Part shown: in pieces, positions 54,012-64,000 of the stretch
How the letters are laid out: each line of letters starts with the position of its first letter
Numbering within the stretch: the stretch's first letter is position 1
Assembly: GCA_017856435.1 (NCBI GenBank)
Contig: JAFMFB010000006.1
Coordinates: forward strand, 1-64,000
Length of the DNA stretch: 64,000 nt
Direction of reading: 5' to 3'
Source of the DNA: Burkholderiaceae bacterium
GTDB taxonomy: Bacteria; Pseudomonadota; Gammaproteobacteria; Burkholderiales; Burkholderiaceae_C
Notes under the pieces: model-generated
Seen by the model: the letters and a program-made list of their open reading frames with translations, nothing else
The model's database searches: none
What the model was told of the DNA's origin: nothing
Position numbers and translations under genes: made by a program

Positions 54012-55951
54012 CCCAAAGCGATCAAGAACGTTCTGGCATGCAGGCTGGCCTTGAGGGCCAGATGGACCAGTCTTTGCCAACCCCGGGTGTGCAGGAGCCG
54101 TCGGGCGCAGATTTGCAGACCAGCCCAAATGCCGGTGCAGTCAGCCGCATCGATAGCGATGCGAAGAGCAGCGCAGGAACCCGTGACCCGGCGTCCATGC
54201 CACAAACGCTGACCGCAGCCCGTGATGCGGCGGCTTTTGTGGCGCAGCTGTTTGACCAGCCGGCAGCTTCCGAAGCTGAGTCCCCGGCGGCTGACGAGCC
54301 CTCGGCCGAGGCGGAGGTGGCACCCACCGAGGAAGTACCGTCGGCCGAACCGGTCAGTGAAAATCAGACCCTGCGGTCCCTTCATGGACTGCGGGTCTTG
54401 GTGCTGGGTCTGGGGGCATCTGGGCTGGCCATGGTGCGGTGGTGCGCGCGACAGGGCGCACAGGTCACGGTTGCTGACACGCGCGAGACCCCACCGCAAC
54501 TGGGCAGCCTGCAAGGGATTGCGGGTGTGAAGTTTGTCAGCGGACCCTTTACCGCGGCACTATTGACGACCCAGGACGAGGGAGCCCACATCAACGGCAT
54601 GCAGGCGGTGTTCAAAAGTCCTGGCCTGTCACCGGCAGTTGTGGAACCGGTATGGCAAGCGGCCCAGTCTCAGGGGTTGTGGCTGGGCGGCGAGCTAGAT
54701 TTGTTCAACCATGCCCTCAAAGTTCTGCATGCAGAACAAGGTTACGCGCCCAAATTGTTGGCCGTGACAGGTACCAACGGCAAAACCACCACCACGGCCA
54801 TGGCCGGAGAGCTGATTGAGCGCGCCGGCATGCGGGTGGCGGTTGCGGGCAATATCGGCCCCAATCTGCTGGATGTTCTGACCCACCAGCTCGAAGCAGC
54901 CAACCTGCCTGAGGTCTGGGTGCTTGAGTTGTCAAGTTTTCAGCTTGATGCGGTTCGAGGTTTTGAGCCCACCGCGGCGACTGTACTCAACCTGTCTCAG
55001 GATCATCTGGACTGGCACGGCGACATGCAGGCTTATGCCGCCGCCAAGGCCCGCATTTTTGGCCAGCAGGCCCTGATGATCCTCAACCGCGAGGACCAGC
55101 GGGTGATGGCCATGCGCGATGGCCTGTCAACAGGCGCGTCGGACAAGCAGAACCCGGAAAAGAAAGAGATCTCCCGCAGTCGTGCCGGCAAGTCCAGGGC
55201 TCGGACTTTCCTGACCTTTGGCAGCGACATGCCGCAGCGCCCGGGTGACTACGGGATCGAAATGATCAACGGATTGGCCTGGTTGGTCAGAGCGATGCCC
55301 GCCGATGAAACGCACCGGCGGCGCAAGACAGAGGATGAAGAGTTGTTCATTCAGCGCCTGATGCCTGCGGGGGCTCTGCGAATCCATGGCCGGCATAACG
55401 CAAGCAATGCCCTGGCTGCCCTGGCCTTGGCGCAAGCGGTTGACTGCCCGCTGGCCCCCCTGCTCTATGGGCTCAGAGAGTACCGGGGTGAGCCGCATCG
55501 GGTGCAATCGGTGGGCGTGGTTGAGCAGGTGGAGTATTTCGACGACAGCAAGGGCACCAATGTCGGTGCCACGGTGGCGGCTTTGAATGGTCTGGGCGCA
55601 GAGCGCCGCCTGGTGGTAATCCTGGGTGGCGATGGCAAGGGCCAGGACTTTTCGCCGCTGGCAGCACCTGTGGCACGCCACGCAAGGGCGGTGATTCTGA
55701 TCGGCCGCGATGCCCCGTTGATTCGCTCAGCCCTGACGGCCACTGGGGTGCCTCTGGTTGAGGCCGACAGCCTGCCGCAGGCAGTCCAACTGGCCAGCGA
55801 AACCGCCAAGTCGGGTGATGCGGTACTGCTGTCACCTGCCTGTGCCAGTTTTGACATGTTTGACAACTACGAGCATCGCGCGCGTGTGTTTGTCCAAGCG
55901 GTTCAGGCGCTGGCGCTTGAAAGCGGCGCCCATCTGGAGGGCAGTGCATGA
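54008..55951 (+). CDS. murD: UDP-MurNAc-L-alanine-D-glutamate ligase MurD with long N-terminal extension
   Basis: A 647-residue Mur ligase that adds D-Glu. The catalytic body begins at [15 protein letters not shown] (about 128-142) with GTNGKT at 255-260 and [26 protein letters not shown]. coli MurD has 438 residues. The first ~124 residues are an Ala/Ser/Pro/Glu-rich acidic region with no recognised fold. An extra ~50-residue Lys/Arg-rich insert lies before the last domain ([20 protein letters not shown]). ATG 54008 overlaps the mraY stop. A shorter product from an internal start cannot be excluded, but the ATGA coupling favours the long form. Confidence 0.92.
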   Translation: MTQSDQERSGMQAGLEGQMDQSLPTPGVQEPSGADLQTSPNAGAVSRIDSDAKSSAGTRDPASMPQTLTAARDAAAFVAQLFDQPAASEAESPAADEPSAEAEVAPTEEVPSAEPVSENQTLRSLHGLRVLVLGLGASGLAMVRWCARQGAQVTVADTRETPPQLGSLQGIAGVKFVSGPFTAALLTTQDEGAHINGMQAVFKSPGLSPAVVEPVWQAAQSQGLWLGGELDLFNHALKVLHAEQGYAPKLLAVTGTNGKTTTTAMAGELIERAGMRVAVAGNIGPNLLDVLTHQLEAANLPEVWVLELSSFQLDAVRGFEPTAATVLNLSQDHLDWHGDMQAYAAAKARIFGQQALMILNREDQRVMAMRDGLSTGASDKQNPEKKEISRSRAGKSRARTFLTFGSDMPQRPGDYGIEMINGLAWLVRAMPADETHRRRKTEDEELFIQRLMPAGALRIHGRHNASNALAALALAQAVDCPLAPLLYGLREYRGEPHRVQSVGVVEQVEYFDDSKGTNVGATVAALNGLGAERRLVVILGGDGKGQDFSPLAAPVARHARAVILIGRDAPLIRSALTATGVPLVEADSLPQAVQLASETAKSGDAVLLSPACASFDMFDNYEHRARVFVQAVQALALESGAHLEGSA

Positions 55952-57198
55952 AGTGGTCCTGGCCTGCGCTGCCTGGCTGGTTTGGGACACCGGCCCCGGC
56001 CGATGCTCTGCCGGTGCGGCTGGACCGATCCGACTGGCAGGCAACCGACAGCCGGCCGCTTCGGCTCTCAGGCATCGATCAGCCGTTGATCTGGGTGACC
56101 GTGGCTTTGCTGGCCTGGGGCCTGGTGATGGTGTACTCGGCCTCGATTGCCATGCCTGACAACCCGAAATTCACCCGCTATCTGCACACACATTTTGTGA
56201 CGCGGCACATGCTGTCGCTGGTGGTGGCCTTTGCAGTTGCGCTGATTGCGTTTCAGGTGCCGGTCAAGACCTGGGAAAAAGCCGCCCCCTGGTTATTTGT
56301 GCTGGCGCTGCTGTTGCTCATCATGGTGTTGATCCCGGCGATTGGCAAGGGCGTGAATGGTGCGCGTCGCTGGATACCGCTGGGTTTCATGAATTTCCAG
56401 CCCTCAGAACTTGCCAAGTTTGCCGTGCTGCTTTATGCCGCTGACTACATGGTGCGCAAGATGGATGTCAAAGAGCGCTTTTTCCATGCGGTGTGGCCGA
56501 TGGCAGCAGCGGTTGCGGTGGTCGGTTTGCTGCTGCTGGCCGAGCCAGATATGGGCGCCTTCATGGTGATTGCAGTCATTGCCATGGGCATTCTCTTTTT
56601 GGGGGGTGTCAATGCACGCATGTTCTTTTTGATTGCCGCCATCCTGCTGGTTGCGTTTGCCCTCATGATTGCCCTGAGCGAGTGGCGACGCGAACGAATC
56701 TTTGCCTATCTCAACCCCTGGGATGAAAGGCACGTTCTGGGCAAGGGCTACCAACTCTCCCATTCCCTGATAGCGATTGGACGCGGACAAATCTTTGGCG
56801 TGGGTCTGGGCGGAAGTGTGGAAAAGCTGCACTGGCTACCTGAGGCGCACACCGACTTCCTGTTGGCCGTGATCGGTGAGGAATTTGGCTTGCTGGGCGT
56901 ATTGACGGTCATCGGTATGTTCTTGTGGATGGCCCGGCGCATCATGCATATCGGCCGCCAGGCCATTGCCCTGGATCGGGTGTTTGCCGGATTGGCAGCG
57001 CAAGGGGTGGGGATCTGGATCGGTTTCCAGGCCTTCATCAACATGGGCGTCAATCTGGGCGCTCTGCCAACCAAGGGCCTGACGCTTCCCTTGATGAGTT
57101 ATGGGGGCTCGGCCATTCTGATGAACCTGGTGGCCCTGGCCTTGGTGCTGCGCATTGACCATGAAAACCGGCAAATGATGCAGGGAGGGCGAGCATGA
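55948..57198 (+). CDS. ftsW: Septal peptidoglycan glycosyltransferase FtsW
   Basis: A 416-residue SEDS-family glycan polymerase and lipid II-associated protein with about ten transmembrane helices. Conserved segments are [46 protein letters not shown] (catalytic region Asp), and [30 protein letters not shown]. An N-terminal cytoplasmic ~45 residues (proline and charged) precedes helix 1. ATGA overlaps on both sides with murD and murG. Confidence 0.96.
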   Translation: MKWSWPALPGWFGTPAPADALPVRLDRSDWQATDSRPLRLSGIDQPLIWVTVALLAWGLVMVYSASIAMPDNPKFTRYLHTHFVTRHMLSLVVAFAVALIAFQVPVKTWEKAAPWLFVLALLLLIMVLIPAIGKGVNGARRWIPLGFMNFQPSELAKFAVLLYAADYMVRKMDVKERFFHAVWPMAAAVAVVGLLLLAEPDMGAFMVIAVIAMGILFLGGVNARMFFLIAAILLVAFALMIALSEWRRERIFAYLNPWDERHVLGKGYQLSHSLIAIGRGQIFGVGLGGSVEKLHWLPEAHTDFLLAVIGEEFGLLGVLTVIGMFLWMARRIMHIGRQAIALDRVFAGLAAQGVGIWIGFQAFINMGVNLGALPTKGLTLPLMSYGGSAILMNLVALALVLRIDHENRQMMQGGRA

Positions 57199-58256
57199 GC
57201 AAGTGCGCCCTGGTGATGGCTGGTGGAACCGGAGGGCATATCTTTCCGGGTCTGGCTGTGGCCGAAGCATTGCGCGAACGCGGCTGGCGAGTGCATTGGC
57301 TGGGCAACTCCTCCAGCATGGAAGGCCGGCTGGTGCCACCCAAAGGATTTGCCTTTGAGCCCATCGACTTTTCAGGCGTGCGCGGCAAGGGGCTGGTGAC
57401 GTTGGCGCTGTTGCCAATGCGGCTGCTCAAAGCCTTTTGGCAGAGCCTGGGTGTGGTTCGGCGGGTGCGTCCTCAGGTGGTGGTCGGGCTGGGCGGGTAC
57501 ATCGCCTTTCCGGGTGGCTTGATGAGTGTGCTGCTTGGCAAGCCACTGATCCTGCACGAGCAAAACTCGATTGCCGGCATGGTCAACAAGGTGCTCTCGG
57601 GTATTGCAGACCGCGTCTTCACGGCATTCCCGGGCGCTCTGGCCAACGGGCGCTGCATCGGCAATCCCTTGCGCCAAGCATTTCTTGATCAGCAGCAGCC
57701 GGCCGATCGGTTTGCAGGCCGTAGCGGTCCGCTGCGGGTGCTGGTGGTGGGCGGTAGTCTGGGCGCCAGGGCCTTGAATGAAGTTGTGCCTAAAGCGGTG
57801 GCCTTGATTCCTGCCGAGCACAGGCCTCAGCTGATTCACCAAAGTGGCGAGCAGCAGTTGGACATGCTGCGCGATGCCTACCAGGCGGCGGGGGTTCAGG
57901 CCGAGTTGACACCGTTTATCGAGGACACCGCCGCTGCCTTCGCCCAGGCCGATCTGGTAATTTGTCGGGCCGGCGCCAGCACGGTCACTGAAATTGCTGC
58001 AGTGGGTGCGGCCGCGCTGTTTGTGCCTTTCCCGTTTGCTGTCGATGATCACCAGACCTTTAATGCACGCTTTTTGACTGACCAGGGCGCCGGCCAACTG
58101 CTTGTGCAAGAGTCACTGAGTCCCCCGCAGCTGGCCGGACTGTTGCAGCAACTTGATCGAAGCACACTGCTGGATTGGGCGCAAAAGGCCTATCAGCTCA
58201 GAAAAACCGGGGCCACCCAGGCACTGGTCGCGGCTTGTGAGGAGTTGGCGCCATGA
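57195..58256 (+). CDS. murG: Lipid II synthase MurG
   Basis: A 353-residue peripheral membrane GlcNAc transferase converting lipid I to lipid [19 protein letters not shown] is the conserved N-terminal loop. [15 protein letters not shown] and [16 protein letters not shown] bind UDP-GlcNAc. Length normal. Overlaps ftsW and murC by ATGA. Confidence 0.97.
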   Translation: MSKCALVMAGGTGGHIFPGLAVAEALRERGWRVHWLGNSSSMEGRLVPPKGFAFEPIDFSGVRGKGLVTLALLPMRLLKAFWQSLGVVRRVRPQVVVGLGGYIAFPGGLMSVLLGKPLILHEQNSIAGMVNKVLSGIADRVFTAFPGALANGRCIGNPLRQAFLDQQQPADRFAGRSGPLRVLVVGGSLGARALNEVVPKAVALIPAEHRPQLIHQSGEQQLDMLRDAYQAAGVQAELTPFIEDTAAAFAQADLVICRAGASTVTEIAAVGAAALFVPFPFAVDDHQTFNARFLTDQGAGQLLVQESLSPPQLAGLLQQLDRSTLLDWAQKAYQLRKTGATQALVAACEELAP

Positions 58257-59665
58257 GGCATGCGGTCAGGCATATCCATTTTGTGGGCCTGGGTGGCGCC
58301 GGGATGTCCGGCATCGCCGAGGTGCTGCACAACCTGGGCTACGAAATCAGCGGCTCCGATCTGTCTGACAGTCCCACGCTGCGGCGGCTCCAGGGGCTGG
58401 GCATCCGAACCCATGTGGGCCATTCCGCGGTCAATATCGAGGGCGCTGATGCTGTGGTGACCTCCACTGCCGTGCAGGCCGACAACCCGGAGGTGCTGGC
58501 CTCCCGCGCCAGAAAAATCCCCGTGGTCCCGCGTGCCCTGATGCTGGCTGAACTGATGCGGCTGAAAAAGGGCATTGCCATTGCGGGAACCCATGGCAAG
58601 ACCACGACCACCAGCCTGGTGGCCAGCGTTCTGGCCGAGGCGGGGCTGGATCCAACCTTTGTCATCGGGGGGCGGCTCAACAGTGCGGGCGCCAACGCGC
58701 GGCTGGGCAGTGGCGACTACATCGTGGTCGAGGCCGATGAGAGCGACGCGTCGTTCCTGAATCTGCTGCCGGTGTTGGCGGTGGTGACCAACATCGATGC
58801 TGATCACATGGAAACCTATGGGCACGATTTTGGCCGCCTCAAAGCTGCCTTCATTGACTTCATCCACCGCATGCCGTTTTACGGAACCGCCGTTTTGTGC
58901 ATTGACAACCCTGCTGTTCGCGAGATCGTTCCAGAGGTTTCCTGTCCTGTGACCAGCTATGGGTTTTCAAAGGATGCCCAGGTGCGGGCGGTGAATGTTC
59001 AGGCAGTGGCTGGCGGAAAGATGCGTTTTACAGTGCACCGTCGCAACGGTGTGGTACTGCCCGATCTTGAGGTGGTGCTCAACCTGCCGGGCAACCACAA
59101 TGTGCTCAACGCCCTGTCGGCGATTGCCATTGCTGCAGAGCTGGATATCGCCGATGCAGATCTTCTGAGGGCCCTGTCGGAGTTCAAGGGAGTGGGTCGT
59201 CGATTCCAGCGTTACGGTGAGGTACTGGCCCAGGGCGGCGGCAGCTTCACCCTGGTAGATGACTACGGCCATCATCCAGTTGAAATGGCGGCCACGCTGG
59301 AGGCAGCGCGTGGGGCCTTTCCCGGGCGACGACTGGTACTGGCTTTTCAGCCCCATCGCTATACCCGCACGCGTGACTGCTTCGAGGATTTTGTCAAGGT
59401 GATTGGCGAGGCAGACGCCGTGTTGCTGGCCGAAGTTTATGCCGCCGGCGAAACACCCATCGTGGCCGCTGACGGACGCAGTCTGGCGCGAGCACTTCGT
59501 GTGGCAGGCAAGGTCGAGCCGGTCTTTGTCGATGAAATCGCGAACATGCCCGCTGTGATTGTGGCTAACGCACGCGATGGTGATGTGGTCTTGTGCATGG
59601 GAGCGGGCTCGATTGGCACGGTGGCCGCTCGGGTGGTGCAAATCCAGGGAGTGACAGCAGCGTGA
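58253..59665 (+). CDS. murC: UDP-MurNAc-L-alanine ligase MurC
   Basis: A 470-residue Mur ligase that attaches L-Ala to UDP-MurNAc. [17 protein letters not shown] binds the uridine; [17 protein letters not shown] is the ATP loop; [14 protein letters not shown] and [16 protein letters not shown] are MurC signatures. ATGA with murG; GTGA with ddl. Confidence 0.97.
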   Translation: MRHAVRHIHFVGLGGAGMSGIAEVLHNLGYEISGSDLSDSPTLRRLQGLGIRTHVGHSAVNIEGADAVVTSTAVQADNPEVLASRARKIPVVPRALMLAELMRLKKGIAIAGTHGKTTTTSLVASVLAEAGLDPTFVIGGRLNSAGANARLGSGDYIVVEADESDASFLNLLPVLAVVTNIDADHMETYGHDFGRLKAAFIDFIHRMPFYGTAVLCIDNPAVREIVPEVSCPVTSYGFSKDAQVRAVNVQAVAGGKMRFTVHRRNGVVLPDLEVVLNLPGNHNVLNALSAIAIAAELDIADADLLRALSEFKGVGRRFQRYGEVLAQGGGSFTLVDDYGHHPVEMAATLEAARGAFPGRRLVLAFQPHRYTRTRDCFEDFVKVIGEADAVLLAEVYAAGETPIVAADGRSLARALRVAGKVEPVFVDEIANMPAVIVANARDGDVVLCMGAGSIGTVAARVVQIQGVTAA

Positions 59666-60660
59666 ATGAGCCGATGAAGACCCCGCATCTGACAGGCAAT
59701 GCCAATGCGTCATCCCCAGGCGCACTGGGCAAGGTGGCCGTGCTGATGGGCGGCCTGTCTGCCGAGCGGGAGATTTCGATCTTGTCGGGCACAGGTGTTT
59801 TGCGCGCCTTGCAGTCCCGCGGCGTCAACGCGCACGGCTTTGATCCAGCACAGCGTGATCTGGGAGAGCTGAAGCGCGAGGGCTTTGAGCGCTGCTTCAT
59901 TGCCTTGCATGGTCGATACGGCGAGGACGGCACGGTGCAGGGCGCGCTGGAGTTGCTGGCCATACCCTACACCGGCTCTGGCGTGCTGGCTTCGGCCCTG
60001 GCCATTGACAAGGTGATGACCAAGCAAATCCTGCAGGCCGAAGGGCTGCCGACGCCGGCCTGGCGAATCGTGGACAGCGTGGCGGCGACCTGTGATGCAC
60101 TTGCTGCGTTGGGCCAGCCCATGATTGTCAAGCCCGCACGTGAAGGCTCTTCAATCGGTCTGACCAAGGTCACCCAGGCCAGCCAGTGCGCGGCCGCCTT
60201 TGCCGCTGCTGCGCGTGAAGATGACCGGGTCTTGTGCGAGCAATTCATCAGCGGTGAGGAAGTCACGGTGCCGGTGCTCGGGTCGGGCCAGAGGGCACGG
60301 GCCCTGCCCGTGATCAGGATTGTTGCACCCGATGGCAATTACGACTACCAGAACAAATACTTCACCGACGATGTGCAATACCTGGTCCCCTCCGGCCTGC
60401 CGGCGATGGAAGAGCAACATATTCAGAACCTGGTGTTGAAGGCATACCAGGTGTTGGGATGCCGCGGTTGGGCACGTGCAGATGTGATGGTGGATGCCCG
60501 GACCCGGCAGCCGTGGCTGCTTGAAATCAATACTGCGCCGGGCATGACCAGCCATTCCCTGGTGCCGATGTCGGCACTCGCTGATGGCATCAGCTATGAA
60601 GACCTGTGCATCGAGTTGCTGGCGTCAGCCACGCTGGATTACGCGAGGGAATCGAGATGA
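59662..60660 (+). CDS. ddl: D-alanine-D-alanine ligase
   Basis: A 332-residue ATP-grasp enzyme that makes D-Ala-D-Ala for Mur[18 protein letters not shown] is the typical N-terminus, with [17 protein letters not shown] and [27 protein letters not shown] for the active site. GTG 59662 overlaps the murC stop (GTGA); ATG 59674 would also work. ATGA with ftsQ. Confidence 0.96.
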   Translation: MNEPMKTPHLTGNANASSPGALGKVAVLMGGLSAEREISILSGTGVLRALQSRGVNAHGFDPAQRDLGELKREGFERCFIALHGRYGEDGTVQGALELLAIPYTGSGVLASALAIDKVMTKQILQAEGLPTPAWRIVDSVAATCDALAALGQPMIVKPAREGSSIGLTKVTQASQCAAAFAAAAREDDRVLCEQFISGEEVTVPVLGSGQRARALPVIRIVAPDGNYDYQNKYFTDDVQYLVPSGLPAMEEQHIQNLVLKAYQVLGCRGWARADVMVDARTRQPWLLEINTAPGMTSHSLVPMSALADGISYEDLCIELLASATLDYARESR

Positions 60661-61454
60661 GTCAACCTCAGCCCTTGCCTATCGATATCCGTCTGATGGA
60701 GTTTGCCGCAAACCTGATGCTGCTGATTTTTGCCGGCCTGTTGTTAACGGCCTTGGCAAGCTGGATTGCGCGACACCCGGTTTTTGCCATCCGGGCCGTC
60801 GTGGTGGGAGGCGACAGTGAACATAACAATGAAGTGACCTTGCGGGCCAATGTCGGGCCCCGTCTGACGGGTACTTTTTTCACCCTCGATCTGGCCGTGG
60901 CGCGACAGGCGTTTGAAGCCATGCCCTGGGTGCGGCAGGCTGTGGTCAAGCGGGAATTTCCCAACCGGCTCAGGGTCAGCTTGCAGGAGCAGCAGGCGGT
61001 GGCGTACTGGGGAGAGGACGGCGAGTCCAGCCTGGTCAACACCCAAGGTGAAGTGTTCGAGGCCAATGTGGGCGAGGTGGAGCAGGACAACTTGCCACGA
61101 TTCAAGGGCCCGAAGCAGCAGTCCATGTCCATGCTCAGGGTGTACCGGGCAATTCGCCCTGAATTTGAAAAGCTATCTCTTCGGATCGATGAATTGCGGC
61201 TTAGCGAGCGCGGCACCTGGCAGTTGCGACTGGATAACGGGGCTGAAATTGCCATCGGTGTGGGACGTGAGGAAGAGGTTATTGCACGCACAAACCAATT
61301 TGCAAAAACGCTGACGCAAGTGACATCGCGCTATGCGCGCGCTACCCATGCGCTTGAGTCGGCCGATTTACGGCATACCGATGGATACGCCCTCAAGTTG
61401 GCCGGTGTCAGTACGCTGACGCCCGGCAAGCCGCAGGGTGGACGCAAGAATTAA
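60657..61454 (+). CDS. ftsQ: Cell division protein FtsQ
   Basis: A 265-residue bitopic protein of the FtsQLB complex. One transmembrane helix (about 17-38, [19 protein letters not shown]) follows a short cytoplasmic tail. The POTRA domain begins [14 protein letters not shown] and includes [39 protein letters not shown] ~100-residue beta domain follows, then a short C-terminal tail. ATG 60657 overlaps the ddl stop. Confidence 0.94.
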   Translation: MSQPQPLPIDIRLMEFAANLMLLIFAGLLLTALASWIARHPVFAIRAVVVGGDSEHNNEVTLRANVGPRLTGTFFTLDLAVARQAFEAMPWVRQAVVKREFPNRLRVSLQEQQAVAYWGEDGESSLVNTQGEVFEANVGEVEQDNLPRFKGPKQQSMSMLRVYRAIRPEFEKLSLRIDELRLSERGTWQLRLDNGAEIAIGVGREEEVIARTNQFAKTLTQVTSRYARATHALESADLRHTDGYALKLAGVSTLTPGKPQGGRKN

Positions 61455-61483
61455 GGCAAACAACTGACTTGGCGGGAACGCTT

Positions 61484-62713
61484 ATGGCAAAAGATTACAA
61501 AGACCTGATTGTTGGATTGGATATCGGCACCGCCAAGGTGATGGCGGTTGTTGCCGAGGTGCAGCAAGGCGGTGAGCTCAAGCTTGCCGGGCTGGGCGTT
61601 GCACCCGGTAATGGCCTCAAACGGGGTGTGGTGGTCAATATTGATGCAACGGTACAAAGCATCCAGCTGGCACTCAAGGAGGCCGAGCTGATGGCTGATT
61701 GCAAGATCAGCAGGGTCCATACCGGCATCACTGGAAGTCATATCCGCGGACTGAACTCAAGCGGCATGGTGGCGGTGAAGGACAAGGAGGTCAGTGCTGC
61801 CGATGTCGCCCGGGTGGTGGAGACGGCCAAGGCGATCAATATTTCATCCGACCAGCGACTGCTGCTGGTGGAGCCGCAAGAGTTCATCATTGATGGTCAT
61901 GATGTTCGTGAGCCAATCGGCATGAGCGGCATCCGGCTTGAAGCCAAGGTGCACATCGTCACGGGTGCCCAGAGTGCGGCAGAGAACATCATCAAGTGCG
62001 TCAGGCGCTGTGGTCTGGAGGTCGAACACCTGATGCTCAACCCGCTGGCTTCGAGTTTGTCGGTGCTGACCGATGATGAAAAAGAACTTGGGGTGGCCCT
62101 GGTGGACATTGGGGCCGGGACCACCGATGTGGCGATCTTCACCGGCGGCGCAATTCGGCATACCGCGGTGATTCCGATCGCGGGTGACCTGATCACCAGC
62201 GATATCGCTATGGCCTTGCGCACACCGACCAAGGACGCTGAAGACATCAAGGTGGAGAGCGGCTACGCCAAGCAGTTGCTGGCTGATCCGGAGCAGCAGG
62301 TGGAGGTGCCCGGCTTGGGCGACCGGGGGCCTCGCATGCTGAGCCGGCAAGCGCTGGCCGGGGTCATTGAGCCACGCATTGAAGAAATTTTCTCTCTGGT
62401 GCACCAGGTGCTGCGCGAGTCGGGCTGCGAGGAAGTGCTCTCGTCTGGCATTGTGCTCACGGGTGGCAGCGCAGTCATGCCCGGCATGGTCGAGTTGGGC
62501 GAGGACATATTTTTAAAGCCAGTACGTCGTGGCGTACCAAAGTATTCAGGCGCCTTGGCCGACATGGTGGCCCAGCCCCGCGCTGCCACGGTGATGGGGT
62601 TGTTGGAGGAGGCGAGGCTGGCAAGACTGCGCGGGTTCAAGGTGGCCAGCAAGAGTGGCTCCATGAAGACCGCTTTTGGCCGGGTCAAGGACTGGTTTGT
62701 AGGAAATTTTTGA
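61484..62713 (+). CDS. ftsA: Cell division protein FtsA
   Basis: A 409-residue actin-like ATPase tethering FtsZ to the membrane. LIVGLDIGTAKVMAVVAEV is the phosphate-1 motif; VDIGAGTTDVAIFTGGAI is phosphate-2; GIVLTGGSAVMPGM the adenosine motif. A C-terminal amphipathic helix (GRVKDWFVGNF) is the membrane anchor. ATG 61484 is preferred over TTG 61469. 29 bases after ftsQ; not translationally overlapped. Confidence 0.97.
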   Translation: MAKDYKDLIVGLDIGTAKVMAVVAEVQQGGELKLAGLGVAPGNGLKRGVVVNIDATVQSIQLALKEAELMADCKISRVHTGITGSHIRGLNSSGMVAVKDKEVSAADVARVVETAKAINISSDQRLLLVEPQEFIIDGHDVREPIGMSGIRLEAKVHIVTGAQSAAENIIKCVRRCGLEVEHLMLNPLASSLSVLTDDEKELGVALVDIGAGTTDVAIFTGGAIRHTAVIPIAGDLITSDIAMALRTPTKDAEDIKVESGYAKQLLADPEQQVEVPGLGDRGPRMLSRQALAGVIEPRIEEIFSLVHQVLRESGCEEVLSSGIVLTGGSAVMPGMVELGEDIFLKPVRRGVPKYSGALADMVAQPRAATVMGLLEEARLARLRGFKVASKSGSMKTAFGRVKDWFVGNF

Positions 62714-62743
62714 TGTTTAGCAAGCTCTGGCTATTACGTGGTT

Positions 62744-62765
62744 CGCCGCCGGGTCGATGGCGGTG
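62744..62765 (+). other. Hairpin in the ftsA-ftsZ gap
   Basis: CGCCGCC (62744-62750) pairs with GGCGGTG (62759-62765), including one G-T pair. The 136-base gap (62714-62849) is the longest inside the dcw cluster. The hairpin and following AT-rich stretch could affect ftsZ mRNA or hold an ftsZ promoter; no clear hexamers were seen. Confidence 0.35.
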
Positions 62766-62849
62766 CCTCGGGCCGCCTGCATGAATCTTTTCCCTTATCC
62801 AAATACAACATTCTGTTTAGTGGCAACTGCAAGTATCAAGGAGCTCAAA

Positions 62850-64000
62850 ATGCCTATCGAAATGATTGAAGAAGAAACTTTCAACCAGGGAACCCTGATT
62901 AAGGTCATCGGTGTGGGCGGCGGCGGGGGTAACGCGGTCGAACACATGATCAGCTGTGATGTTCAGGGCGTCGAATTCATCTGCGCCAACACCGATGCGC
63001 AGGCATTGACCCGCAGCAGTGCCCACAAAACCATTCAGTTGGGGCATAGCGGTCTGGGGGCAGGCAGCAAACCAGAAAAAGGGCGGGAAGCGGCTGAAGT
63101 GGCCGATGATCACATCCGTGAGGCGATCAGCGGCGCTCACATGCTGTTCATCACGGCGGGCATGGGCGGCGGTACCGGTACCGGTGCAGCCCCCGTGATT
63201 GCACGGGTAGCCAAGGAAATGGGCATTTTGACCGTTGGCGTGGTGACCAAGCCCTTTGACTGGGAGGGCGGCCGGCGCATGACCAATGCGGATTCCGGCC
63301 TGTCCGAGCTTGAGGCCAATGTGGACTCCCTCATCGTCGTGCTCAACGAGAAACTACTGGAGGTCCTGGGCGAGGATGTGACCCAAGATGAGGCGTTTGC
63401 CCACGCCAATGACGTGCTGAAAAATGCGGTCGGCGGCATTGCCGAGATCATCAATGTTCCGGGCCATGTCAATGTTGACTTTGAAGATGTGCGTACCGTG
63501 ATGGGCGAACCCGGCAAGGCCATGATGGGCACGGCTCTGGCCAGTGGTCCAGACCGCGCACGGATCGCCGCTGAACAGGCCGTCTCCTGCCCGTTGCTCG
63601 AAGGCATTGACCTTTCAGGCGCCAAAGGGGTGCTGGTGCTGATCTCAGCGGCCAAGGGCTCCCTCAAATTGTCTGAGTCCAAGACCGCGATGACGACGAT
63701 CCGCAACTTTGCATCGCCTGATGCCCATGTGATCTACGGCACCGCCTATGATGATTCACTGGCAGATCAGATCAGGGTGACTGTGGTGGCCACCGGTCTT
63801 TCTGCCCAAGGGGTGCGTCGTACTGCGCCACCGCTCAAGGTTCTGCTCACGGGCACTGACAACAGACCGGTACAAATGTCGGGTGGGCCGATGAATGTCG
63901 CCAGCAGCTCCTCAATGTCTGCAGGCAACAGCCCAGCCGCTGCACAACTTTCACAAACTGACTATGGGTCCATGCAGGGCCCGGCGGTGTGGCGAAACCG
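62850..64000 (+). CDS. ftsZ: Cell division protein FtsZ, cut by the window end
   Basis: The first 383 codons of the tubulin-like division GTPase. AAGGAG seven bases upstream fixes ATG 62850. The glycine-rich loop VGGGGGNAVEHMI and the GTP-binding signature GGGTGTGAAPVIA are intact, as is the T7-loop segment (NVDFEDVRTVMGEPGKAMMG). The variable linker and the start of the C-terminal region (PAVWRN) are seen; the conserved C-terminal peptide that binds FtsA and SlmA lies outside the window. No stop codon in the window. Confidence 0.98.
   Translation, partial: MPIEMIEEETFNQGTLIKVIGVGGGGGNAVEHMISCDVQGVEFICANTDAQALTRSSAHKTIQLGHSGLGAGSKPEKGREAAEVADDHIREAISGAHMLFITAGMGGGTGTGAAPVIARVAKEMGILTVGVVTKPFDWEGGRRMTNADSGLSELEANVDSLIVVLNEKLLEVLGEDVTQDEAFAHANDVLKNAVGGIAEIINVPGHVNVDFEDVRTVMGEPGKAMMGTALASGPDRARIAAEQAVSCPLLEGIDLSGAKGVLVLISAAKGSLKLSESKTAMTTIRNFASPDAHVIYGTAYDDSLADQIRVTVVATGLSAQGVRRTAPPLKVLLTGTDNRPVQMSGGPMNVASSSSMSAGNSPAAAQLSQTDYGSMQGPAVWRN

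Overview
The window looks like chromosomal DNA of a betaproteobacterium of the order Burkholderiales, most likely Comamonadaceae or a close relative. The signs are several Bug/TctC periplasmic binding proteins, an H-NS protein of the short Burkholderia type, a DksA with a long Lys/Ala-rich N-terminal tail, the dapF-DUF484-xerC order, and a complete division and cell-wall (dcw) cluster preceded by hslVU. No species can be named from the sequence alone. Genes are dense, mostly on the + strand, and no insertion sequence, prophage, tRNA or CRISPR array was seen.

Region 1 (1-5770) is acyl-CoA and organic-acid uptake: the end of a LivK-type binding protein, livF, a PaaK-like CoA ligase, a Bug binding protein, a DUF1840 protein and a CaiB-type CoA transferase. 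Region 2 (5968-10981) makes sugar nucleotides for surface polysaccharide: rfbB, rfbD, rfbA, rfbC for dTDP-L-rhamnose and manC for GDP-mannose. An H-NS gene follows. Region 3 (11595-22293) is housekeeping: argB, slmA, an SDR/FAA-hydrolase pair resembling the end of non-phosphorylative deoxysugar breakdown, an acyl-CoA thioesterase/enoyl-CoA hydratase group, an Atm1-type exporter, pyrC, DUF3025 and htpX.

Region 4 (22344-29026) holds a COG2509 FAD-dependent dehydrogenase, cysteine synthase, an aldo/keto reductase, an AEC transporter and a membrane diguanylate cyclase. A second, broken copy of the start of the FAD-dehydrogenase gene lies at 27304-27396. The cysM/AKR/AEC block therefore sits between two homologous gene starts, which suggests a past rearrangement or insertion. 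Region 5 (29137-37587) has the RNase P RNA, a phnDCEE-type transporter with a HAD phosphatase, an IscR paralogue with no cysteine at all, an MBL hydrolase, another Bug protein, a small membrane protein and a CMD-family protein.

Region 6 (37622-46087) has dapF, DUF484, xerC, an RlmI-type methyltransferase, a COG0523 metallochaperone GTPase with a 22-His loop, the histone-tailed DksA whose zinc site is mostly lost, and hslVU. Region 7 (46262-64000) is the dcw cluster mraZ-rsmH-ftsL-ftsI-murE-murF-mraY-murD-ftsW-murG-murC-ddl-ftsQ-ftsA-ftsZ (ftsZ runs off the end). From rsmH to ftsQ almost every junction is an ATGA or GTGA overlap. A 16-codon mini-ORF bridges rsmH and ftsL with such an overlap at each end, and MurD has an unusual N-terminal extension of about 125 residues.

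No clearly new multi-gene system was found. The strongest leads are the gene-start scar at 27304-27396, the cysteine-free IscR paralogue, the DksA/COG0523 pair, and the ftsL mini-ORF relay.
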